Of a stretch of 64,000 bases of DNA, positions 21,607-31,761 are shown in pieces (position 1 is the first letter of the stretch; the number at the start of each line of letters is the position of its first letter). The notes under the pieces were generated by a model. The model was not told the DNA's origin. It did not search any database and saw nothing but the letters and a program-made list of their open reading frames with translations. The DNA comes from Ashinkailepas kermadecensis. Lineage: Eukaryota; Arthropoda; Thecostraca; Neolepadidae. The stretch spans positions 1 through 64,000 of the forward strand of contig JAOTOM010004668.1 of assembly GCA_034440615.1 (NCBI GenBank). Direction: 5' to 3'. Both the position numbers and the translations under genes were made by a program.

Positions 21607-23006
21607 ACACATGCCTGACTACAGCTGATATCCCCTCCACTTGGAAGCAGTCAATAGTAACTCCCATTCACAAATCAGGAGATCCTTCGGATCCCTCTAA
21701 TTTTAGGCCCATCTCATTGGTTCCGGTTATCGCCAAAATCACAGAGAGGGTAGTGCAGAAGCAACTCTATCACTACCTGAACGCAAACCACCTACTGGCC
21801 CAAACTCAGCACGGCTTCAGACCACGCCACTCTACGGAAACCGCTCTGATTTCAGTCACGGACAAAATACTAGCAGCAATGGACCGTTCGTAAGTAGCTT
21901 TCCTTTGCATTCTGGACCTCAGTAAATGCTTCGACGTAATAGATCACACCAAACTGCTCACTAAACTAGAACTCCATGGAATCGATACTGACTGGTTTAA
22001 GGCTTATCTGGGAGGTCACACGCAGGCTGTTGGCATCTCAGATCAACGCGGAAACAGGCATCTCTCCTCCTTTTTTCCAAACAACATAGGTGTTTTTCAA
22101 GGCTCATCACTAGGTCCACTCCTCTATTGCATCTTTTCGAACGACCTCAGTTTGCACGTCCCGGTAGCACACGTCACTCAGTTCGCAGACGACACCCAGG
22201 TCCTCATCTCCGGTCGCAAATCTGATCTCCAAAATCTGATAAATCAGATGGAGACATGTCTGAACCAACTTTACGACTACTTCCTGGAAAACGGTTTGAA
22301 GGTAAACCCAACCAAAACTCAGCTTCTCACGTTCGGATCGCGTCAAAATCTTCGCAATATTACCCCGATACGAGTGTGCTTTAAGGACGCCGTGGTAGAT
22401 GAAAGTCATTCGTGTAGGAACCTTTGGGTGACATTTGATCGCCACATGTCGTGGGATTCCCATGTGGTTCGCAAGTGCACTGGATTCCTTCTGGCCCTGA
22501 GCCATCTGCGTCACCATCTGCCAACCAGTACCCTCTTCACTATAGTCAATAGCCTAGTTATATCCAATATCCGCTACTGCATATCTGTTTATGGGAACGG
22601 GTCGGCAGCAAACATCCACAGACTAGACAAGATCATTAACTTCGCCACTAGAGTCGTGTCAGGTCTACGGAAATTTGATCATATTTCTGATGCCCGTAAC
22701 GAGTTGGGTCTCCTCACCGCAGCTGATCTGCATCTATTTCACAGCCTTACTTTGCTCCACAAGATCATTCTGACGGGTGAGCCAACACACATTGCGGGTC
22801 AAATCTCTGCAAACTCTACCCTGCGAAACCGTCATACGCGTGCAGACGACCACCTGCACCTGCCAGCCATACACAGAGAGGCTGGCCGCAGGAGATTTCT
22901 CTACTCGTCTGTCTTCCACTATAACAAACTCCCTACTGAAACAAAAACATTGAAGCTGTCTAACTTCAAGAAGCATGTACTAGCTTATCTCCACGAGCAA
23001 CACTAG
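21588..23006 (+). pseudogene. LINE ORF2, RT and C-terminal domain with one stop
   Basis: One frame from 21588 to 23006, broken only by TAA at 21891-21893. Motifs are WKQSIVTPIHKSGDPSD, NFRPISLVPVIAKITERV, HGFRPRHSTETAL, ILDLSKCFDVID, FQGSSLGPLLYCIF, QFADDTQVLI and the thumb LWVTFDRHMSWDSHV. The catalytic FADD box is intact. With so few lesions it is probably a young copy. Confidence 0.9.
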
Positions 23007-23029
23007 TCACACAAAACAAAAACTTACAA

Positions 23030-23678
23030 TGCGTGTAAAGAAAGCATACGACCTTCAATATACCAGGAGGTGCTGAGTTGACATCAAAAGTAACGTTAAG
23101 GATTATACTTTATTACTCAACGTTTCGGCCAGGGGCCATCGTCAGGAGTGATATAAAAATGTCAAGTTTAGCAATTGAAAAAAAAGCACGCGATAAAAAA
23201 AGCGTGCAAAAGACACGTGGAATGCAGAAAAGCCTCCTCAGTGGTGCAGACACTTAAAGAAACTCCAAACCAGAAACAAACTATGTCAAGATAGAATCCT
23301 CTGAGGAAGCCCGAGCCGATGGTCCACATACATATCGATACATACACTCACGCACATATATAGACATAGATCCAATATAACGCGTAATACATAACATATA
23401 ATTTATGTTTATGTAATTTAAGTGATATACCAAGACGTCGTTTGCGTGTTTAGTTGCGGCCGTAGATTACGTATGTGTAGAGATTCGAGGACCTTTAGAT
23501 CAGCGTTGTCCCTGGCTGTTGCTAGAATTTCTACTTTGAAGTTTGTGTTAGTGTCGTTGTGTTCCATGTTAGAATGTTTGTCGATCATGTGTTCGCCTAA
23601 AGGTGTGTATGCTCTTCGAAGTCTGGCATCTCCCAAGTGCTCATTGTACCTATCCCTGATACCACGTTTGGTTTCACC
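23030..23678 (-). pseudogene. Penelope-like element, minus copy, GIY-YIG C-terminus and 3' end
   Basis: 23418-23678 encodes the region after the GIY-YIG core, ending in LNTQTTSWYIT, identical to the plus copy. 23030-23417 is the terminal repeat-like 3' sequence with the hammerhead-like core. The remaining part of the same copy lies at 26341-27315 because a TIR transposon interrupts the GIY-YIG coding region. Confidence 0.9.
23123..23145 (-). ncRNA. Hammerhead-like ribozyme core, minus copy
   Basis: Reads CTGACGA, a GGCC/GGCC stem and GAAA on the minus strand, identical to 30130-30152. The same distal pairing partners (TTGACAT/ATGTCAA) are present around it. Confidence 0.65.
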
Positions 23679-25176
23679 ACGGATAATAGTAAACGGATAG
23701 GAAACTCCCCGGAATCGGCGACCAAGGACGGGCTATTGCCACCTAGCGGTTGGAGGCCGAAGCTAATCCTGGATAGGATATTGTTTGATTCCAGCAGCAC
23801 ATTCCCGCGTTGGAGAGTAAAGCGTGGTTTAGTTTCGGCCAATTTCCACTTTTGGGAGAAGCTAGGGAACCGTGATTCTGCTGCATAGAACTCTGTGGCG
23901 GTAAGGAATTATTTAAAACATCTCTGCCTTCATTTCTTTGTTTCAGGGAACATTTAAACGCATGGCGAGGTGTACTACGTTTATGGCGCGTTGTGTGTGT
24001 TTTTGGGAGCAACTTATGTGTTGGATCAAGTGAAGCATGTAATTCTCCATTGCATTGCCCAGTTATTTACTCTAAATCACGAGAAAATCTGAATCAGTGG
24101 TATTTAGTCTGTTTGAGCTTTTGCTTGGCTTGAAGCATTGGTCAAAGTGGGCGCCGTAAATGTACCAATTTTCACCTGCATATGCAGCTCTGAAACTAAG
24201 GGTTTTCGCTGGAGGATGTCCGATTTGAGGCTGAGGAGCAGTCCGAAGGAGGAACTGTCTGACATAAAATATTGCAATCTTTACCTAAGGTACATGGCTG
24301 AATATTTTGACAGGTTGTAAGTGAAAGGATCGGTGAATCACCAAGCCTGGTGCCAAGGGCAAAGACTTGGTGCCAGTGGTGACACAGGCCACCAGTGAGC
24401 ACCAGTGTAAGGCAGTTGTAGTGCAGGTAGGAGTAAATAACATAGGTCCTGCTAGGAGTGAGGAGCTGCAGCAGGACTACAGGGCCCTTCTGGCCACCCT
24501 GAAGCATAGTAATTGTCTGATTCGGTTCTCATCAGGTTGCCGTAGCAACATATTTCAGAAGAATACAATATTATAGAACTTCTGAGTTTTTTATGGAGAT
24601 GGGTCAATAGCTTGTTTTTTAAATTGAAATCATTTCCAATAATATCGCATTATGGGTGCCAAAATTGAACATTTGCAAACCAGTACTCGCATGGCGTCGT
24701 TATTCCAATGGGTCGCGGCACCTAATCTAGCTGCCTCACCCACTAGCAGCCCGCCGCCGACGACCATAACCCTCGCACGGCCGATGCTCCGCGCAAACTT
24801 CGTCCGGCCGGGGAGGGGGGGGTTGTTACCTACCCTCCGGCCGGGGAGGTAGGTAGGTTACCTACCCCTCCCCATATTCATAACGGCATCAGATGGATTG
24901 GGTGGTTCTAAGAAGGAATTGGTTCAGTCATTTTTTTATCCGAGGTCAACGTAGAGGTCATATCACGTCAAACAAAAACAAATTGATAGCGCAAGCGGCA
25001 CAAAGACTTCAATAACTATAGTGCACAATTATTCTTCCACTGCACGGCCAAAACTGATTTGTAGATCAATTTAGTCCTTGACCTATAATAACCCGAGGTG
25101 ACGGTTCAAAATTTGATAAACCGGAGGCAAATGAAGCCAGTTTACCATATTATCACACATGTTATCGGCACTGCAT

Positions 25177-25189
25177 AGGTCACTGACCT
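25177..25189. promoter_or_regulatory. Perfect IR-1 nuclear-receptor palindrome (1)
   Basis: AGGTCACTGACCT, an inverted AGGTCA pair with one-base spacer. This is the consensus layout for EcR/USP (ecdysone receptor) binding in arthropods. Function is inferred from sequence alone. Confidence 0.6.
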
Positions 25190-25489
25190 AGGATGACCTG
25201 CACCTGACATTCGCCACACCAAATATGTATCCAACGCATGGTACTGACAATTGTATAGGTTTTTCGATAAATTTGTCATGTGATTTCAAAGGTCAAAGTC
25301 AATTTTCAGGTGAAGTCGGTCGGAGACCTATGATGACCTTGTTAGGGTCATTATGGTAAGGTATGCTTCAAAGTGTGCAATGGTTATTGAGAACGATATG
25401 CAATCTGTTGATCGATCGTGTATCTATATTGTCACAATATGTGAGATTTTCCGCAGTTTGGTCCGACATGCTGCCACTAAAAGTGTTGT

Positions 25490-25502
25490 AGGTCATTGAC
25501 CT
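25490..25502. promoter_or_regulatory. Perfect IR-1 nuclear-receptor palindrome (2)
   Basis: AGGTCATTGACCT, the same architecture 313 bp downstream of the first. Further TGACCT half-sites flank it (25083, 25191, 25340, 25516). Confidence 0.6.
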
Positions 25503-26340
25503 GACATGAGCTTGACCTGATAATTTTAGAGGATGTGTCAAATTGATGTAGCTTAAGGTACTGTAAATTTCAAAGCTCTAGTGGAAACCGTTTTTGGGCA
25601 TGGTGCGAAACGTCATGGGAGGGGGGGGGGGTAGGTATTTACCCACCCACCCGGGCGTGCGAGGGTTGACATGGGAGACGTGGCAGCTGCAATGGGGTCA
25701 TGCAGGAGGCCCCTGACAGTTCCTCAGAGGACTCCAATGGCTGTTCCGGGGCCCCTCGGCCCAATCAATTTTCATAATGTGCTCCTATGCCTGCTCATGG
25801 TCCCCTCGTTTGTCAAAGAATATGCCTCAGGGGGAAATGTGACTGCCAGGGCCAATCAGCCAATCAGTCTTTGGCCAATCCGCAGCCTTTTTGTGTGGGG
25901 GGGGCATCGGAATGGAATTGGTCTGTCCCAGACGAGTCGCAGGCATATACGGTTGGAATTGGAGGTGGGGGGGGGGGGGGCAGGTGCTCTCCCTTGTTTT
26001 TCTGTCGGCTCTCATGACACCCCGCTTCCATCAGTTAATCGGCACAGGTTAGTTGGTCACGAGCTTCATGGTTTTATACGGCGGCCGAAGGGATGGCGGC
26101 TACTGGAGTATGCGTCCCCGGCTGGCGCCGAGGGCGCAGTTTTTTTTTCAAACGACGCGTGGTAGAAGGCCGATTCAGCTATATTTATCCATCCAGTCAA
26201 GCTTTTTCGATGGGGTGTCCTTCGCATCACCTATCCAGGATTACTCCTCCGATCGTCCGATAGATGTCGCTAGTATCGGTCGGTGGTCGCAAACATCAAA
26301 GTGCCGCCCGAGAGTTTCCGATCCGTTTACTATTATCCGT

Positions 26341-27315
26341 GGTTTCACCGACATAAAATATTCCAAGACAGCGGTTGCACGTTATTTTATAAACTACGTT
26401 TTTTCGCGTGCATCTATCTTTGAGCCCGTTGATACAGGTGTGGCACGTTCTTCTACCAGCAGGGCATGGCGGAATTTCCAGGGCTGAGCGGACCAGGTAA
26501 GATTTCAGCGTAGGTCCGCTAGTCCAGGCTACCCTAACATGGTTTAGATGAGACGAACGGATGGCTGCGTTTACCTGTCGACATAGTTGGTCATCGACAA
26601 ATGGAAGTCTCATGTAAACATAGTTGGGATTACTACCCGCTCGATGCCGACGTTGCCCACTTATCCTACTCTTGTTGTGAGGGTGAACAGCACGAGCGGC
26701 GGAGTGTACCCGATGTGCTGGGTATCCGTTTTCCAGGAAAAGAGTTGTCATCTTCGCAAGGCTCCGCTCGCATGAAATAGTATCGGAGGAGACGCGTGCT
26801 GCTCTCCTCATTTGGGATGTTAAAACGGCCTTTTTAGTAGCCATCGGGTGGGCCGAATCATAGTGCAAGATGATGGGGGCTGCCATAGGTTTAAAGTACA
26901 GTTCGGTGGTGTAGCTCCCATCAGCCTGAACTACAAACAACGTATCAAGGAAAGGAATCGAACTGCTATGACCAGTGTGTTCTAAGGTGAACTTGATGCT
27001 GGAGTGTTGTTGGTTAATTTCTGCAAAGAAGTCGAGCAGAGAGGCCAAGCCATGTGTCCAAACACCAAAAATATCGTCTATATACCTCATGTAGAGAGCT
27101 GGTTTCAAATCATACGAAGCTAAGAAGATCGACTCAAGGTGGTGCATAAAAGCAATCGCTAAAGGAGGTGCACATCGGTTACCCATAGCCACTCCTTTTG
27201 TTTGCTTGTACATGGAGTTACCGAAACGTATGAGGTTATTGCTGAAAATATGTGTTAGTAATTTCACACAGTCCTGTACCCCAATCCCGAAAAGACAAAT
27301 GTCATCCAGATTGTC
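26341..27315 (-). pseudogene. Penelope-like element, minus copy, RT and GIY-YIG start
   Basis: Encodes the RT region VAMGNRCAPPLAIAFMHHLE, LYMRYIDDIFGVW and IPFLDTLFV, through to NVVYKITCNRCLGIFYVGE at the start of the GIY-YIG domain. The frame then enters the inserted transposon. It differs from the plus copy in only a few residues (for example Ala for Gly in GNRCxPP). Confidence 0.92.
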
Positions 27316-28925
27316 CTGTATGTACTATTATCAAGGAAACTTTATCAGGGAAGTTACATAAAGACATAGTGTTATCTCTCCTTCCTCATTCCAGCCGCAC
27401 AGCGGAATTATACGGGCTCCCCAAAAACCACAAACTAGAGGTTCCACTGCGCCCTATAGTGTCGGCGAGTGGTGACCCCCTAGACAAGTTATCTTGGTTC
27501 TTGAGCAAGATTCTGGTCCAGATACTAGCGTTGGTTCCCGCCCATCTGACAAACACGGAGTCGTACCTACAGAGGGTGAAAGAAACGTTCCCTACCAAAC
27601 TTCCGGAAGGCAGTATTGTTTTCACCATGGACGTGAAAAATCTATATGGCAGCATTCCGATAAAGGAGGGAATAGATGCTGTGATTCGTCTAATCGAGGA
27701 CAATCTGGATGACATTTGTCTTTTCGGGATTGGGGTACAGGACTGTGTGAAATTACTAACACATATTTTCAGCAATAACCTCATACGTTTCGGTAACTCC
27801 ATGTACAAGCAAACAAAAGGAGTGGCTATGGGTAACCGATGTGGACCTCCTTTAGCGATTGCTTTTATGCACCACCTTGAGTCGATCTTCTTAGCTTCGT
27901 ATGATTTGAAACCAGCTCTCTACATGAGGTATATAGACGATATTTTTGGTGTTTGGACACATGGCTTGGCCTCTCTGCTCGACTTCTTTGCAGAAATTAA
28001 CCAACAACACTCCAGCATCAAGTTCACCTTAGAACACACTGGTCATAGCAGTTCGATTCCTTTCCTTGATACGTTGTTTGTAGTTCAGGCTGATGGGAGC
28101 TACACCACCGAACTGTACTTTAAACCTATGGCAGCCCCCATCATCTTGCACTATGATTCGGCCCACCCGATGGCTACTAAAAAGGCCGTTTTAACATCCC
28201 AAATGAGGAGAGCAGCACGAGTCTCCTCCGATACTATTTCATGCGAGCGGAGCCTTGCGAAGATGACAACTCTTTTCCTGGAAAACGGATACCCAGCACA
28301 TCGGGTACACTCCGCCGCTCGTGCTGTTCACCCTCACAACAGGAGTAGGATAAGTGGGCAACGTCGGCATCGAGCGGGTAGTAATCCCAACTATGTTTAC
28401 ATGAGACTTCCATTTGTCGATGACCAACTATGTCGACAGGTAAACGCAGCCATCCGTTCGTCTCATCTAAACCATGTTAGGGTAGCCTGGACTAGCGGAC
28501 CTACGCTGAAATCTTACCTGGTCCGCTCAGCCCTGGAAATTCCGCCATGCCCTGCTGGTAGAAGAACGTGCCACACCTGTATCAACGGGCTCAAAGATAG
28601 ATGCACGCGAAAAAACGTAGTTTATAAAATAACGTGCAACCGCTGTCTTGGAATATTTTATGTCGGTGAAACCAAACGTGGTATCAGGGATAGGTACAAT
28701 GAGCACTTGGGAGATGCCAGACTTCGAAGAGCATACACACCTTTAGGCGAACACATGATCGACAAACATTCTAACATGGAACACAACGACACTAACACAA
28801 ACTTCAAAGTAGAAATTCTAGCAACAGCCAGGGACAACGCTGATCTAAAGGTCCTCGAATCTCTACACATACGTAATCTACGGCCGCAACTAAACACGCA
28901 AACGACGTCTTGGTATATCACTTAA
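27313..28925 (+). CDS. Penelope-like RT with GIY-YIG endonuclease, 5' truncated
   Basis: An open frame of 557 codons begins at 27252; the first part lies in the inverted neighbour, and true element sequence starts near 27313 (CPVCTIIKETLSGKLH). RT motifs are LYGLPKNHK, PLRPIVSASGDP, VFTMDVKNLYGSIP, GNRCGPPLAIAF and the catalytic YIDD in LYMRYIDDIFG. The C-terminal domain has a CHTC-type Cys cluster, VVYKITCNRCLGIFYVGET, RDRYNEHL and the Glu/Asn helix LKVLESLHIRNLRPQLN, a GIY-YIG nuclease. Family members are usually longer at the N-terminus, so this copy is 5' truncated but otherwise undamaged. Confidence 0.93.
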
Positions 28926-29089
28926 ATTACATAAACATAAATTATATGTTATGTATTACGCGTTATATTGGATCTATGTCTATATATGTGCGTGAGTGTA
29001 TGTATCGATATGTATGTGGACCATCGGCTCGGGCTTCCTCAGAGGATTCTATCTTGACATAGTTTGTTTCTGGTTTGGAGTTTCTTTAA

Positions 29090-30017
29090 CACGCGCACTG
29101 GAGGGGGGGCGAAATCCGCCCACCCCTCCGGTTTTTCGCAAATAACTGCAGATTTTACCGGTCGATATACGCGATTTGCGGTGTACCTGCTTAAAAATGA
29201 ACGGCGCGTCGTTTAAAGTAAGAAAAATGGAAATCGCCCGAAAATTTTTCAAGTTAGGGGCCGCTAAAGTCAAAAAATGTTATAGCGCCAGACCACAAAA
29301 ATCGGCGCAGATGCGCTCCCAGTATACTGACAAAAGGGAAGCGTGCTAGGCAACACCAGGGACTTGTTTGATGCATATTGATATGCTGTATAGTTTCAAG
29401 GTCATGTTAGGTCACCAAGGTCAAGTCAGGTCAAGTTCATGACAGGTTAATGGAACCAAACTTGATCAACTGGAATGTTGCCATAAATGCACTACTGGTT
29501 GTCATTTGTACTGTTTGTCATTGCGTTTCAATACTTTATTCATGTACTTCACTCCCTTCTTCACGAAGCCGATTGCTCCGAGCTGCCCGACGGAGCAGTC
29601 GGGCGGGCGGCCGGTTCCGGTAACTGGAACAGGTAACTGACCTGATAAAGTGGTGCTATATAGGTGACCTGAGGTCAAATGTTGGGTCTAGCATCTGCAT
29701 TGCATCATTAGTAATGTCCAAAACATCATTGATGCCCATTTTTGAGCATTTAAACACAATCACAGCGATCCATAACGATGACAAGCCAAGCCACGCAAAA
29801 CCGGAAAATTTTGCCAATCTGACCTCATTTGACCTTGAAGATATTGACCTAGAGTCACGAAAATTGCACACAATAGAGTTCACTACCGTGCCCATCCACC
29901 CTGCGAATTTCGTTCCTCCAGCTTTACTAGGAGCCGAGATCTTAGGGGGGGGGGCGGAATCCGCGCCCCCCCCCCCCTCCAGTGCGCGTAATTCTCAGAG
30001 GCCCTCCAGGGCGCGTG
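29090..30017. mobile_element. Non-autonomous TTAA-target DNA transposon, copy 1 (928 bp)
   Basis: Flanked by TTAA on both sides (29086-29089 and 30018-30021). The empty site is preserved in the minus Penelope copy. The ends are CACGCGCACTGGAGGG and the complement of CACGCGCCCTGGAGGG. A second inner copy of the ACGCGCACTGGAGGG motif lies near the right end. A TTAA duplication is typical of piggyBac and Kolobok transposons. No transposase is present; short frames shared with copy 2 reflect recent common origin. Confidence 0.9.
29399..29433 (+). promoter_or_regulatory. AGGTCA direct-repeat array (DR4-DR3-DR4)
   Basis: Four AGGTCA half-sites at 29399, 29409, 29418 and 29428, spaced 4, 3 and 4 bases. 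DR3 and DR4 spacings are nuclear-receptor heterodimer layouts. The same array with the same spacing is kept in copy 2 at 36651-36685. Confidence 0.55.
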
Positions 30018-30129
30018 TTAAGTGTCTGCACCACTGAGGAGGCTTTTCTGCATTCCATGTGTCTTTTGCACGCTTTTTTTCTCGCGTGCTTTTTTTTCAA
30101 TTGCTAAACTTGACATTTTTATATCACTC

Positions 30130-30152
30130 CTGACGATGGCCCCTGGCCGAAA
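30130..30152 (+). ncRNA. Hammerhead-like ribozyme core, plus copy
   Basis: CTGACGA (30130-30136), stem II GGCC/GGCC, GAAA (30149-30152). ACGTT (30152-30156) can pair with AACGT (30178-30182) as stem III. TTGACAT (30110-30116) can pair with ATGTCAA (30191-30197) as distal stem I. Hammerhead motifs are known in Penelope-like terminal repeats. Pairing next to the cleavage site is not perfect, so catalysis is uncertain. Confidence 0.65.
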
Positions 30153-30290
30153 CGTTGAGTAATAAAGTATAATCCTTAACGTTACTTTTGATGTCAACTC
30201 AGCACCTCCTGGTATATTGAAGGTCGTATGCTTTCTTTACACGCAATGTCTAAAACCCAGGAGCATCTAAGAGCCATTCTTCGTTGTATT

Positions 30291-30592
30291 AAACAAAAAC
30301 TTACAAAACAGATTTGTGTACACCAAGCACTCACATTTAGGCCATCGCTTTCATATCACTTCCATAAACTACTCATTTACAGCTCGTGTTGCAAGCACGG
30401 TGTGTGTAGTGCATATAGTGATATGGGTATTGTATTATGTTGGTGTATGAATGTTTGTTGCGCATCTGTTCCCACTATTGACCACAAATATATCCTTTCT
30501 TTGTAAATATGTGTCAGTTATACCCAGACTGTCCATAATAGCCACTATACGTGGAGGGCATGTATTGTGAAATAAATAAATAAATAAATACA
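30291..30592 (+). mobile_element. 3' end of the CR1/Jockey-like LINE with (AATA)n tail
   Basis: Continues the LINE 3' UTR after the Penelope composite and ends in an AATAAATAAATAAATAAATA run (30570-30592), a LINE-type tail. The next LINE begins directly after it. Confidence 0.8.
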
Positions 30593-30640
30593 TAATGGAC
30601 AGAATCCTCATGCTTCATTCGATCAACCTGTTCAAGTTAC

Positions 30641-31711
30641 ATGAAGGAAAAAGAGATAATATCCATAAAGCGCACCAAGAAAATAACGTTTCGAGAGGCT
30701 AGGGAAATATATGAAATGTCTCACCCCATAATCTCGTATGCAGCGAAAGTAAAAAAAAACTCAGCACTGGCTCCACATAGCGCTGATATCAAAAACGCAA
30801 GTAATCTCATAGAGCAACTAAGCATTCTTCTTCGAAACTTCGGTGTACCTATCCCTTCACCAACAAAACGCACGCCAACATCTCACCCTCTGGGAACAGA
30901 TGACATCTCATCACCGATGTCCGAAGTATTCGGACCACCACAGAAAGAGCACGTTTCCACCACCCCAGCGGAGACGTCGACGCCGCTCAATGTTCCCTCG
31001 CACACTACCTTGCCCATCGAACGGGAGGGTGAAAAGTGATAAGAGACACAACGAAGGAAACACCCCAGCAAGCCCTCGGCTTCGGCATCTTCAGTCCTTC
31101 CTTCCACCAATGCCCAACCTACCTCAACCCGCCCCATCCTCACGCCCGCCTCACGCTCCACATCAATGCTATCCACAGCACCATCCAGTGTACCCAAGTC
31201 CTTGCCACCTACCTACACACACTCCATCTCAAATACAACGACCGCTACAGCAACGTCCTACCCGACTTCCATATGCCATTCCGCTACACGCCCCCTTCCC
31301 CGGGATTCCAAGCACCCCCTGGCGGCTGTGCCAGGCGTCCGAGGAGTTGAAGTTCGCCCCGCAGCTCCGGACCTGGGGGCCCCAGGGCGCACAGCCCGAC
31401 GTCTGCACGTCCCCTCGGGCCCGGAGTCCGTAAGCCGGCACCCAGCGGCGACACCTCCACCGTCGCCGCGTGATACACCCTCGCCACGTAGGCGAGTCGA
31501 GGGCCCGTCTGGGCCTGCACCACAGACCAACCGGTCTGAGATGGGTCCGCCGCCACCACCGCCGTCTCAGTTAAACACTCCACCGGTGGTGGAGTCTGGA
31601 GGACTATCGCTCGCTGAGAAGCGCGTGATGCCCTGGACGGCATCACCCCCTGAGGGGGGTACACCGCGTTCACGCCCGAGGACATCGTCGCTCGGTGCGC
31701 ATCCGAGCTAA
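30641..31711 (+). pseudogene. ORF1 remnant of the I-like LINE
   Basis: 30641-31039 encodes FREAREIYEMSHPIISYAAKV and a Ser/Pro/Thr-rich stretch. Frameshifts move the rest into two other frames up to 31711, which is Pro-rich. The Arg-Glu-Ala-Arg start and SYA motif recall the C-terminal part of ORF1 in I-like elements. No CCHC knuckle is seen. Confidence 0.6.
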
Positions 31712-31761
31712 TTTTAGGCACATACACACACTAATTTAGTCAACCCTAGTCAACCTCCGAA

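Larger units (their letters stand above)
19140..23029 (+). mobile_element. CR1/Jockey-like LINE, nearly intact, 5' and coding part
   Basis: A 5' GC-rich leader precedes an ORF1 remnant with an RRM-like region. ORF2 follows, with endonuclease, RT and C-terminal domain, and ends at 23006. The 3' UTR is interrupted at 23029/23030 by a Penelope-like composite. It resumes at 30291 and ends in an (AATA)n tail at 30570-30592. ORF2 has only one frameshift (about 21570-21590) and one in-frame stop (21891-21893). Confidence 0.9.
23679..26340. mobile_element. TIR DNA transposon with 9-bp TSD, 2662 bp (Mutator-like?)
   Basis: The terminal inverted repeats start ACGGATAATAGTAAACGG and extend about 29 bp with one mismatch. 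A 9-bp duplication flanks it, GGTTTCACC at 23670-23678 and 26341-26349. The plus Penelope copy (28664-28673 region) shows the unduplicated target. A 9-bp duplication suggests a Mutator-like element, but no transposase frame or other family mark was found. The interior holds poly-G tracts and many AGGTCA/TGACCT half-sites. Confidence 0.85.
23030..30290. mobile_element. Penelope-like composite, inverted pair, 7.26 kb
   Basis: Inserted into the LINE 3' UTR. AAACAAAAACTTACAA occurs directly at both flanks (23014-23029 and 30291-30306), a 16-bp target-site duplication. A minus-strand Penelope-like element (23030-23678 plus 26341-27315) faces a plus-strand one (27313-30290). They join near 27308-27318 at a TGTCCT microhomology. 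Both outer ends carry the same terminal sequence in inverted orientation. Only the right end has an extra 50-bp tail (30241-30290). Each arm has been hit by a further transposon. Confidence 0.92.
28926..30290 (+). mobile_element. Penelope-like 3' terminal region (plus copy), TTAA-element split
   Basis: 28926-29089 and 30018-30240 together match 23030-23420 on the other strand. The uninterrupted partner reads TTTCTTTAAGTGTC at the point where the TTAA element sits here. From 30241 a tail (ATGTCTAAAACCCAGGAGC...) follows that is absent from the left end of the composite but present at 53943-53985. Confidence 0.9.

Noticed and set aside
24785..24865. Poly-G/poly-C inverted patch as a regulatory hairpin
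   Set aside because: The GTAGGTAGGTTACCTACC-like complementarity sits in low-complexity DNA and may be a polishing artefact.
29714..30037. Frame shared by the two TTAA elements
   Set aside because: Sequence identity reflects recent copying. The frame crosses the terminal repeat, lacks transposase motifs and is rich in AGGTCA-type repeats.
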